A stretch of DNA of 5,647 nt, from positions 1 through 5,647 of the forward strand of contig CAIZCB010000389.1 in NCBI GenBank assembly GCA_903931355.1, in the 5' to 3' direction. The notes under the pieces are model-generated. The model worked only from the letters and a program-made list of their open reading frames with translations, searched no databases and had not been told where the DNA came from. Below, piece by piece: positions 1 to 5,647 of this stretch. A program made the translations under genes and the position numbers. How positions within the stretch are numbered: the stretch's first letter is position 1; every line of letters begins with the position of its first letter. Source of the stretch: an uncultured Pseudomonadota bacterium. Lineage in GTDB: Bacteria > Pseudomonadota > Gammaproteobacteria > Methylococcales > Methylomonadaceae.

Positions 1-2068
1 CAATTTCGCCGGCTTTGGCATTGAGCTGTTCTAAATCACCGCCAAATAATTTAATCGCCACATCGCCACGTGTACCAGTCAACATTTCCGAAACCCGCAT
101 TTCAATCGGTTGGGTAAACCCAAAGGAAATTCCAGGGGTGTGTGACATGATGCCGCGAATTTTCTCAATCAAAGCTTCTTTAGATTCCGCTTGCCATTGA
201 TCTTTCGGCTTCAAAATCAAAAAGGTATCGGTATCGTTCAAGCTCATCGGGTCTAAGCCCAGCTCGTCAGTACCGACTCGCGAAACCACGGTTTCAACTT
301 CTGGAATATGTTCGAGTATGTTTTTTTGCACGCGAATATCCAGATCAACTGAATCTTGCAGGGTAATCGACGGCAATTTTTCCAACTGCACAATAATGTC
401 GCCCTCGTCCAAAGTCGGCATAAACGTGCTACCGATTTGGCTAAACACGACGATAGTTACAACAAATAAAGCACCAGCGGTGATAAAAACTTTTTTACTA
501 TTTCCCAAACACCAAGCTAACGCTGGTTGATAAATTTCCAGCATTTTGCGCGGCAACCAAGGTTCTTCGTGAGACACTTTGGTCAGTAAAAAAGATGCCA
601 AAACCGGGATTATGGTCAGCGACAATAGCAATGAACCGCTTAAGGCAAACACTATCGTCATCGCCACAGGGCCAAACAATTTGCCTTCCAAGCCTTGCAG
701 GGTCAGCAACGGCAAAAACACGATGACAATGATTAAAATCCCCGATGTTACCGGCACTGCAACTTCGCGGGTGGCGCGGTAAATCAAATGCAATCTGGGT
801 AAGCGCTGGTTTTTGCCATGCTCGGCTAACTGGGTAATGATGTTTTCAACCACCACCACCGCGCCATCAACCAGCATCCCAATCGCAATCGCCAAGCCGC
901 CCAAACTCATTAAATTGGCCGACATCCCAAAAGCGTGCATCAAAATAAAGGTGATTAAAGCCGCCATTGGCAAAGCCAAGGCAACCGTCAATGCCGCTCG
1001 TAAATCGCCCAAAAACAAAATCAATAACACTACCACCAACACAATCGCTTCAAATAAAGCTTTTGAAACAGTATTGACGGCTTTGCCAACTAAAACCCCG
1101 CGATTGTAGAAAGTGTTGATTTTTACCCCTTGCGGCAAGCTAGGTTGCAAGTCTGCCAGCTTGGCTTCTAATAAGGCGATGGTTTGACGAGCATTGGCAC
1201 CGCGTAAACTCAGTACAACCGCTGTCGCAGCTTCGCCCTTGCCGTCTTTGCTGACCGCGCCATAACGGGTCAAAGAGCCAATACGAACTTCGGCAATGTC
1301 AGCCACTTTAATCGGCAAACCATTTTGCTGAGCCACCACAATCGCATTGACGTCATCTTGGTTTTTAATCCGACCTTCAGCGCGAACAATCAAAGCCTCT
1401 TCGCCCTCGCTCATCCGCCCCGCGCCGTCATTGCGATTATTGTTTTCTAAAGCGGCAATGAGTTGGTCGATAGTGATATTGCGAGCTGCCATCCGAGTAT
1501 TGTTCGGCACTACTTCAAAGCTACGCACCAAGCCGCCCAAAGCATTGACATCAGCCACGCCCGGCACAGTGCGTAAAGCTGGACGAATCACCCAATCCAG
1601 TAATTCGCGGCGTTCCATTAAGCTTAAATCGCCGCCTTCAATCGCAAACATAAACATCTCGCCCAGCGGTGTGGTCATTGGCGCAATACCGCCATTGACG
1701 CCAGCAGGCAAATTGCCCCAGATGCCGTTTAAGCGCTCGGCAACTTGTTGTCTGGCCCAATAAATATCGGTGCCTTCTTCAAAATCCAAGGTAATGTCAG
1801 TAATCGCGTATTTAGCCAACGAGCGCAGCATGGTTTGATGCGGAATCCCCAATAACTCGACTTCAATCGGCGCGGTAATTCGTGATTCCACTTCTTCGGG
1901 CGTCATGCCATTGGCTTTGACGATAATTTTCACCTGAGTCGGCGAAACCTCGGGGAAGGCGTCAATCGGGATTTGTGTAAACGCCAAATAACCACCGGCG
2001 CATAGCATCAAAACCGCCAACAGCATCAGCAAGCGCTGAGTTAAGGCAAAACGAATCAACGCCGCCAT
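1..2068 (-). CDS. CzcA/CusA-family heavy-metal efflux RND pump, N-terminal 689 residues (3' end outside the window)
   Basis: This is the inner-membrane, proton-driven pump of a tripartite metal exporter. I translated the minus strand from ATG 2068-2066; the frame is open for 689 codons to the window edge. Family members have about 1,030-1,050 residues, so roughly the last third is missing. Visible parts are TM1 (about 13-31), a first periplasmic porter region with IPIDAFPEV (33-41) and EEGTDIYWARQQV (97-109), TM2-TM6 between about 336 and 495, TM7 (526-543), then FMPTLDEGD (549-557) and QPIEMR (653-658) of the second periplasmic region. TM4 carries GMLVDGAVVVVEN (397-409), with the proton-relay Asp401 and Glu408. 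The residue two turns before Asp401, where CzcA has the Asp of its DFG motif, is Ala395. The start overlaps the adaptor's stop by one base (TAATG) and has a GGGAGG ribosome site at 2083-2078, 9 nt away. The family is certain. The metal is not: the porter sequence looks Czc-like (divalent) rather than Cus-like (Cu/Ag). Confidence 0.95.
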   Translation of the reverse strand, partial: MAALIRFALTQRLLMLLAVLMLCAGGYLAFTQIPIDAFPEVSPTQVKIIVKANGMTPEEVESRITAPIEVELLGIPHQTMLRSLAKYAITDITLDFEEGTDIYWARQQVAERLNGIWGNLPAGVNGGIAPMTTPLGEMFMFAIEGGDLSLMERRELLDWVIRPALRTVPGVADVNALGGLVRSFEVVPNNTRMAARNITIDQLIAALENNNRNDGAGRMSEGEEALIVRAEGRIKNQDDVNAIVVAQQNGLPIKVADIAEVRIGSLTRYGAVSKDGKGEAATAVVLSLRGANARQTIALLEAKLADLQPSLPQGVKINTFYNRGVLVGKAVNTVSKALFEAIVLVVVLLILFLGDLRAALTVALALPMAALITFILMHAFGMSANLMSLGGLAIAIGMLVDGAVVVVENIITQLAEHGKNQRLPRLHLIYRATREVAVPVTSGILIIVIVFLPLLTLQGLEGKLFGPVAMTIVFALSGSLLLSLTIIPVLASFLLTKVSHEEPWLPRKMLEIYQPALAWCLGNSKKVFITAGALFVVTIVVFSQIGSTFMPTLDEGDIIVQLEKLPSITLQDSVDLDIRVQKNILEHIPEVETVVSRVGTDELGLDPMSLNDTDTFLILKPKDQWQAESKEALIEKIRGIMSHTPGISFGFTQPIEMRVSEMLTGTRGDVAIKLFGGDLEQLNAKAGEI

Positions 2069-3165
2069 TATTCATCGCCTCCCAAGCCTAGCCAGTTGGC
2101 TTTTAAAGCCACTGCGCCTTTGGTGGCGATTTGTTCATCACCGCTTAAATTGCCGCTGATTTGTGATTCGGTATTTTGTCTGCCGGTGACATTGATTTCG
2201 CGTACTTCAAAGCCTTCGGCATTACGGACGAAAATGTATTGATGACCTTGGTTTTGGGCGATTGCGGTATTGGCAACGCTAAAGCCAGTTTGGGTGCTGT
2301 TTTGCATAATTTGCACATTCAAGTGCTGGCCGGTGCGAAGAGCCGGATTTTTGTCATTCAGCACCGCGCGAGCTAACACGGTTTGATTGGCATGATCGAC
2401 ACTTTGGCCGAGCAGTTTAATTTTGGCGGTGCTGGTGCTGTTTTCCAGCTTAACTGTATCGCCAACATTGATGGTGTTTAAACGCTCTTGCGGCAAATTG
2501 ATTTCCAGCCAAAGCTCGGATAAATCAGCAATTCGGTACAGCGGCGCTTGTAAATCCAAGCGCGAACCTAAAGTGACTGAGCGCTCCAAAATCACGCCGC
2601 TAATGGGTGCGCGAATGTTTAATTGGTTATTGAGTTGCCGAGTTTGGGTGAGGGTTTTGATTTCACCAGTCGACATGCCTGCCATCACTAATAATTGCTT
2701 GGCGGTGTCGAGTTGTGCGGATTTGCTGTTATGGATGGTTTGGGTTTCTTGCCAACGGCGTTCGGCAATCACGCCTTCTTGTAGCAGCTTTTGGTCACGC
2801 TGATATTCTTGGGCAGACAAGCTTAATTCGCTGCTGGCGTTCAAAAACTCGCGTTGTAAATTGACTAATTCAGGGCTGTTCAGTTGCGCGAGAATTTGGC
2901 CTTTTTCCACATGATCACCGATGTTGGCCGCCAGTTTGACCACTAAACCCGGCTGAGTGCTGCTAATTAACAACTCATGGTTAGCTGGAACCACCACAGT
3001 CGCTGGCGCATAAAACAACGGGGTTTGATTGCTTTTGCTGATGCCGCCAACTTGAATCCCTAAATTATCAATCTGTTCCTGACTGATTTTAATTTGGCCA
3101 TCTTCCGAAAAAGCTGATAGCGATTGGCTTAGCAGTAATGACAAGAGCGTTTTTCTAAATCTCAT
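2068..3165 (-). CDS. CzcB/CusB-type periplasmic adaptor subunit (membrane fusion protein, HlyD family)
   Basis: This adaptor links the inner-membrane RND pump to the outer membrane channel. It has 365 residues, normal for the group. A basic start (RFRK) and hydrophobic stretch form a signal peptide, cleaved near residues 18-20. The first lipoyl half spans about 62-98 (GLVVKLAANIGDHVEKGQIL). A coiled-coil hairpin of about 99-180 follows, rich in Gln, Glu and Leu. The second lipoyl half is about 182-212, with the characteristic RAPISGVI (185-192). The beta-barrel is about 215-288 and ends in the family motif NPALRTGQHLNVQI (273-286). A membrane-proximal domain covers the remainder. The mature N-terminus (about 20-60) has no His or Met, so I see neither the methionine metal site of CusB nor a His-rich segment. 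The start overlaps the upstream stop as ATGA, with GGAG at 3176-3173, 7 nt before the ATG. Production therefore appears translationally coupled to its neighbours. Confidence 0.93.
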   Translation of the reverse strand: MRFRKTLLSLLLSQSLSAFSEDGQIKISQEQIDNLGIQVGGISKSNQTPLFYAPATVVVPANHELLISSTQPGLVVKLAANIGDHVEKGQILAQLNSPELVNLQREFLNASSELSLSAQEYQRDQKLLQEGVIAERRWQETQTIHNSKSAQLDTAKQLLVMAGMSTGEIKTLTQTRQLNNQLNIRAPISGVILERSVTLGSRLDLQAPLYRIADLSELWLEINLPQERLNTINVGDTVKLENSTSTAKIKLLGQSVDHANQTVLARAVLNDKNPALRTGQHLNVQIMQNSTQTGFSVANTAIAQNQGHQYIFVRNAEGFEVREINVTGRQNTESQISGNLSGDEQIATKGAVALKANWLGLGGDE

Positions 3166-4421
3166 GGTTGCACTCCAACAGCCTGATTATAGAAAGCAAT
3201 ATTGCGCTGTAATTTAACTTCCTGTTCTTTGGCATTACGAATCGCCTCTAAACTGCGGGCTTGGATTTTTAATAAATCCAGCAAGTTGATTTCGCCGGCG
3301 GTAAAGCTGATTTGGGTCATGTTCAAATGCGTTTCGGCGATTTGTTTTAGCTGTTGCGCTATCGATAATTCTTGGCGAGTGACTTCTAAAGCGTGTTCGG
3401 CTTCATGTAAGCCTTTTTCTAATTGTCTGACCAAATGTTCGCGTTGCGCCAATGTTTGGTTAAGTTCCAAATGAGCGGCGGCAATTTCGGGCGCATCGTA
3501 AGTGCTATGTCCAAAAGGAATGATTACTCCAACGCCAGCACTTTGCGTGTCGGATAAACCGTATTGATCACGACTGGTTTTACCACCGATATTGATTTTG
3601 GGTTGGTTGATGGTATCGGTGTTTTTCGCCCATTCAATCCCTGCTTGTTTGCGAGCGATTAGGGCATTGATTGCTTCTAGTTGCGGATGATTGTTTTCTA
3701 TCTGTTTAATCGGGCTGAGCTGTTCCTGATACTGCGCTGGCATTCGAGTAGTTTGGGTTAAGCTGGCGTAGTTTTTGCGGCTGTGCATCACTTCGGCTTC
3801 GGCTTGAGTTAGCAATGAACGATTTTGCAAATGCTCACCTTCGGCCAGTAATAAATCGGCTCTAGCCAAGTCACCCAGTTCAACCCGACGTTTTACTTTT
3901 TCCAGCAATTGCGCAGAAATATCGACGCTATATTTCGCCTGTTGCCAGCGAATATCCGCCAACGCCATTTCCCATAAAGCTTCGCGGACTAAATGCGCTA
4001 CTTCCAATTTAACTGCTTGTGATTGTTTTTCTGCAGATAACTGTGATTGTTGCGCGACATCTTGCGCGGCAGAGCGTTGCCCCCAATTCCAAACCGTTGC
4101 TTCCAATTTTGCTGAGGCTTCGCGCGTGCCTTGGTCGTTGGCGATTTGGTCGGTGTTGTAGTCTAAAGATAAGGCAGTAGACCCCGCAAACCAGCTATCA
4201 CCGCGAGTTTGCCAAGCTTCCGCTTGTTGCGCTAAAGCTTCGTTGATCAATCGGTCTGGATATTTTTCTAGGGTTTGCTCAACCAATTGCGGCAGGCTAA
4301 GGTTTTTATCAACCTCGATAGGATCAAGATGCTCCATAGTCAATGAGCTATCGGCAACACAAGGTAAAGCAATCAACAGGCTGATTAACAGACTGTATTG
4401 AATATGACGTAAATGAGTCAT
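3162..4421 (-). CDS. TolC/CzcC-type outer membrane channel subunit of the metal efflux pump
   Basis: This is the outer-membrane factor that forms the exit duct for the adaptor and pump encoded directly downstream. From the ATG at 4421 it has 419 residues, typical for CzcC-like proteins. Residues 1-23 form a signal peptide ending VA before Asp24. LSLPQLVEQTLEKYPD (41-56) is the usual opening of an OEP domain. The two tandem OEP repeats each show their coiled-coil signature: RRVELGDLARADLLLAE (178-194) and SFTAGEINLLDLLKIQ (372-387). Long Gln/Glu/Leu-rich helices surround them, and GVGVIIPFG (296-304) is a predicted membrane beta-strand. An in-frame TTG at 4490 would add 23 residues in front. 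I prefer 4421 because GGAG lies 6 nt before it and because the signal peptide then begins correctly. The stop overlaps the adaptor start by four bases (ATGA). Substrate cannot be read from this subunit alone. Confidence 0.92.
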   Translation of the reverse strand: MTHLRHIQYSLLISLLIALPCVADSSLTMEHLDPIEVDKNLSLPQLVEQTLEKYPDRLINEALAQQAEAWQTRGDSWFAGSTALSLDYNTDQIANDQGTREASAKLEATVWNWGQRSAAQDVAQQSQLSAEKQSQAVKLEVAHLVREALWEMALADIRWQQAKYSVDISAQLLEKVKRRVELGDLARADLLLAEGEHLQNRSLLTQAEAEVMHSRKNYASLTQTTRMPAQYQEQLSPIKQIENNHPQLEAINALIARKQAGIEWAKNTDTINQPKINIGGKTSRDQYGLSDTQSAGVGVIIPFGHSTYDAPEIAAAHLELNQTLAQREHLVRQLEKGLHEAEHALEVTRQELSIAQQLKQIAETHLNMTQISFTAGEINLLDLLKIQARSLEAIRNAKEQEVKLQRNIAFYNQAVGVQP

Positions 4422-4427
4422 ATCGCA

Positions 4428-4431
4428 CTCC
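4428..4431 (-). promoter_or_regulatory. Ribosome binding site that fixes the outer-membrane-factor start
   Basis: Read on the minus strand, TTTTGGAGTGCGATATG places GGAG 6 nt before the ATG at 4421. The same TTGGAGTGC string precedes the adaptor ATG at 3165. The alternative TTG at 4490 has no comparable purine-rich site. A T-rich stretch (about 4432-4453) directly upstream may help ribosome loading, which is inference. Confidence 0.7.
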
Positions 4432-4484
4432 AAAACAAAAATTAAAAAACGGATAAGGCTAGAACAGTAGACAAATGAATACCG

Positions 4485-4499
4485 CGCCAATCATTGGCG
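4485..4499. repeat. 15-bp near-perfect palindrome between the small secreted ORF and the outer membrane factor
   Basis: CGCCAAT (4485-4491) and ATTGGCG (4493-4499) are perfect inverted copies around one central base. As RNA this could form a 6-bp stem with a 3-nt loop. It begins 6 bases beyond the stop codon of the small ORF and is 64 bases upstream of the outer-membrane-factor start. No T-run follows immediately on the minus strand, so it does not look like an intrinsic terminator. It could be an operator, an mRNA-processing or stability hairpin, or chance. Confidence 0.5.
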
Positions 4500-4505
4500 G
4501 GTTTA

Positions 4506-4895
4506 TTAAAGCGGTGGTGCGCGGGAGGTGTTGTGGCTAATGAAAGGACTGGGGACAAACGCCAACGGTTGTGGCGAAAAATTAATCGTGTCGGCTTGGT
4601 GACTGATTGCAAAACTGCTGATTTGGCTATGTAAATAAAACGCGGTAATACTGTCGCTGTCGGTTGATTGATGTTTTATCGCTGAATCAATATCGACGAT
4701 AACGCTATCAGCATGATTATCTTGGTTGGCAGCAACCAGTGCGACTTCGTTGGCGACATGGCTAAATGATTCAAATTCATGGATATGCAAGCCGCTTTGA
4801 TAAGCATTGCCGCCAGTATGAGCGTGCACCAACGGTGCCGCACATTGCAACAAAACTAACAATACAACTAAAAATTGACGCAACAATGCAACCAT
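4506..4895 (-). CDS. Small secreted His-containing protein of unknown function, first gene of the efflux operon
   Basis: I do not recognise a named family with confidence. The ORF has 129 codons. Residues 1-25 look like a signal peptide: a single Arg, a Leu/Val core, then PLVHA before His26. Cys18 is preceded by Gln, so it does not form a lipobox. The mature part (about 104 residues) is soluble-looking and acidic in the middle. The protein has ten histidines, nine of them after the predicted cleavage site, including LHIHEFESFSH (36-46) and a C-terminal ISHNTSRAPPL. A periplasmic metal-binding or sensing role is plausible. Its place just ahead of the C-B-A pump genes, its size and its secretion recall CzcI of Czc operons, but that is analogy by position and not shown homology. 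An in-frame TAA directly precedes the ATG, so the start cannot be further upstream; no good ribosome site is visible. It ends in tandem TAA TAA stops, 84 bp before the outer-membrane-factor start. Confidence 0.72.
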   Translation of the reverse strand: MVALLRQFLVVLLVLLQCAAPLVHAHTGGNAYQSGLHIHEFESFSHVANEVALVAANQDNHADSVIVDIDSAIKHQSTDSDSITAFYLHSQISSFAISHQADTINFSPQPLAFVPSPFISHNTSRAPPL

Positions 4896-5038
4896 TTATG
4901 TTTTTGAAAGGTCTATGAATATGTCTCTAAGTAAACAGACGGCTGTTGTATAGCCAACAGCGAAAGGCTATTCTACTTGAAAAACCAACAATGTATCCCG
5001 AATATAGCTAACACACATCACAATAGGCGCAGAATTCC
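4896..5038. promoter_or_regulatory. Divergent intergenic region, probable promoter area for both the efflux operon and the plus-strand gene
   Basis: This 143-bp stretch separates the minus-strand operon from the plus-strand gene and should hold both promoters. On the plus strand a possible -35 TTGAAA lies at 4977-4982, with GAATAT 17 bp further at 5000-5005; the -10 match is weak. On the minus strand TATACA (within 4952-4947) is a possible -10 without a clear -35. I could not assign a recognisable Zur, Fur, CueR or MerR-type operator. Confidence 0.4.
4942..4961. repeat. Inverted repeat (7-bp arms, 6-bp spacer), candidate operator
   Basis: GCTGTTG (4942-4948) and CAACAGC (4955-4961) are perfect inverted copies separated by TATAGC. 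The repeat lies 47 bp upstream of the first minus-strand start codon and covers a possible -10 hexamer, which is a reasonable position for a repressor site. A second, overlapping pair, ATAGCC (4950-4955) and GGCTAT (4966-4971), could not pair at the same time as the first. Function is inferred from position only. Confidence 0.4.
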
Positions 5039-5647
5039 ATGAACAAAAAAATCAGTATCCTGACAACCGCTTTAGTTAGCTTGGCCTTAGTGCTAGGCGG
5101 TATTAATGAAGCACAAGCCAAACGCATGGGCGGTGGTAGCTCATTCGGTAGCAAACCCAGTTATAGCGCACCTTACCAACGCTCAGCTTCGCCATCGCCA
5201 AGCGCCAGCCCTAGCGCAGCACCCAGCAGTCAACCCACTCATTCACCAGCTGCAGCACAAAACCAAACCGCTCGCCAAGGCTGGGCAAATCGTGGTGGCT
5301 TTATGGGCATGTTAGGCGGCTTAGCTTTAGGTGGATTATTAGGCTCCTTATTCTTCGGTGGTGCTTTTGAAGGCATCAACTTTATGGATATGTTGTTATT
5401 CGCTGGTATTGCTTTTGTTCTGTATCGCTTATTTGCTGCGAAAGCCAGTCAGTCACAAGCGCAACCCATTGGTACAGCCTATGGTCGTACCAGTCACAGT
5501 GTTGATACAGCGCCTCAAGCTAATACTGGTGCTGCTAATCCTTTAGTTGTAATTGATGGGGTAGAGCAGGCTGCAGAACAATCAATGGTACAATTGAATG
5601 CAATAGATCCTAATGAAATTGCGAATATAAGTATTCTGAAGGATGCG
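5039..5647 (+). CDS. Tim44-like secreted/membrane protein N-terminus running in frame into a SusC-plug-like segment (open at the right edge)
   Basis: The frame opens at ATG 5039 and stays open for 203 codons to the last base. Residues 1-27 are a signal peptide ending in EAQA. KRMGGGSSFG (28-37) follows, a start I associate with bacterial Tim44-domain proteins. Residues 40-79 are a low-complexity Ser/Pro/Ala/Gln linker. A Gly/Leu-rich hydrophobic segment (88-109) and a second one (113-133) come next, then a polar stretch to about 166. Normally a C-terminal Tim44 domain would follow. Instead, residues 167-203 read like the plug domain of a SusC/RagA-type TonB-dependent receptor, and GC drops there. 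The role of the Tim44-like family in bacteria is poorly defined. The first 166 residues look like a genuine gene; the continuation is doubtful and may be an assembly artefact. The ribosome site is weak: AGG at 5025-5027, 11 nt before the ATG. Confidence 0.65.
   Translation, partial: MNKKISILTTALVSLALVLGGINEAQAKRMGGGSSFGSKPSYSAPYQRSASPSPSASPSAAPSSQPTHSPAAAQNQTARQGWANRGGFMGMLGGLALGGLLGSLFFGGAFEGINFMDMLLFAGIAFVLYRLFAAKASQSQAQPIGTAYGRTSHSVDTAPQANTGAANPLVVIDGVEQAAEQSMVQLNAIDPNEIANISILKDA
5537..5647 (+). other. SusC/RagA-like TonB-dependent receptor plug segment, probably foreign to the rest of the window
   Basis: Codons 167-203 of the plus-strand frame encode NPLVVIDGVEQ, then QLNAIDPNEIANISILKDA up to the edge. 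This matches the pattern I know from SusC plug domains: PL-[VY]-V-[IV]-DGV, then L-N-x-I-[ND]-P-N-[DE]-I-x-x-I-x-[VI]-LKDA. In those proteins it continues with a short Ser/Ala stretch and a YGSRG-like motif. By my count GC is 40 of 107 bases (5541-5647), against about 50% in the preceding coding stretch. ATA, GGG, GAG and AAG codons appear together here. SusC-like receptors import glycans or peptides across the outer membrane, mostly in Bacteroidota. The exact joint could lie a few bases either side of 5537. Confidence 0.6.

Noticed and set aside
813..1763. Plus-strand open frames of about 98 and 138 codons (813-1109 and 1347-1763)
   Set aside because: They lie antisense to the continuous, well-conserved RND pump frame, have low-complexity Lys/Thr/Ile/Ala-rich products and no ribosome sites. 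They are shadows of the pump gene.
2176..3474. Plus-strand open frames at 2176-2376, 2423-2803 and 3202-3474
   Set aside because: All are antisense to clear adaptor or outer-membrane-factor coding sequence and encode nothing recognisable.
4422..4490. Longer outer-membrane-factor protein starting at the in-frame TTG 4490
   Set aside because: The 23 extra residues would come before a complete signal peptide, the TTG has no ribosome site, and the ATG at 4421 has GGAG at good spacing.
4485..4499. Palindrome considered as an intrinsic terminator of the small ORF
   Set aside because: The possible stem is only 6 bp with a 3-nt loop, and no U-tract follows it on the transcript.
5200..5240. Pro/Ala/Ser-rich repeat-like DNA considered as a tandem repeat
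   Set aside because: The encoded linker is low-complexity, but the DNA has no regular unit; it is an ordinary disordered linker.
5106..5546. Plus-strand open frames at 5106-5315 and 5358-5546
   Set aside because: They are alternate frames inside the Tim44-like coding sequence, which has a signal peptide, TM segments and a recognisable KRMGGGSSFG start in its own frame.

Overview
The window reads as a proteobacterial, probably gammaproteobacterial, fragment carrying a heavy-metal efflux operon. The evidence is the CzcCBA/Cus-type gene order, the Gram-negative tripartite pump, and a Tim44-like secreted protein start (signal peptide followed by KRMGGGSSFG) of a kind I associate with beta- and gammaproteobacteria. 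A more precise placement, such as a methanotroph, would be a guess. GC is close to 50% in most of the window.

Layout: four genes lie on the minus strand and are read from about 4895 down to base 1. They are a small secreted His-containing protein of unknown function (4895-4506), a TolC/CzcC-type outer membrane factor (preferred start 4421, end 3162), a CzcB/CusB-type periplasmic adaptor (3165-2068), and the first 689 residues of a CzcA/CusA-type RND pump, which is cut by the left edge (2068-1). The last three are tightly coupled: the outer membrane factor and adaptor share an ATGA overlap, and the adaptor and pump share a TAATG overlap. They should be translated from one mRNA and assemble into one envelope-spanning metal-ion exporter. 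Pump sequence features point to a Czc-like divalent-metal type with a Cus-like fourth transmembrane helix.

A 143-bp divergent intergenic region (4896-5038) holds overlapping inverted repeats and no recognisable regulator gene. On the plus strand from 5039 an open frame starts as a Tim44-like secreted/membrane protein. After about residue 166 it changes into a segment that reads like the plug domain of a Bacteroidota SusC/RagA TonB-dependent receptor (NPLVVIDGVEQ ... LNAIDPNEIANISILKDA), and GC falls from about 50% to about 37%. The frame stays open to the last base. This is the most unusual signal in the window. A chimeric assembly joint near 5537 is the simplest explanation, and a real gene fusion is less likely.

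I found no tRNA, rRNA, CRISPR array, insertion sequence or convincing intrinsic terminator. Apart from the chimeric-looking right end, the window looks like a conventional metal-efflux locus.
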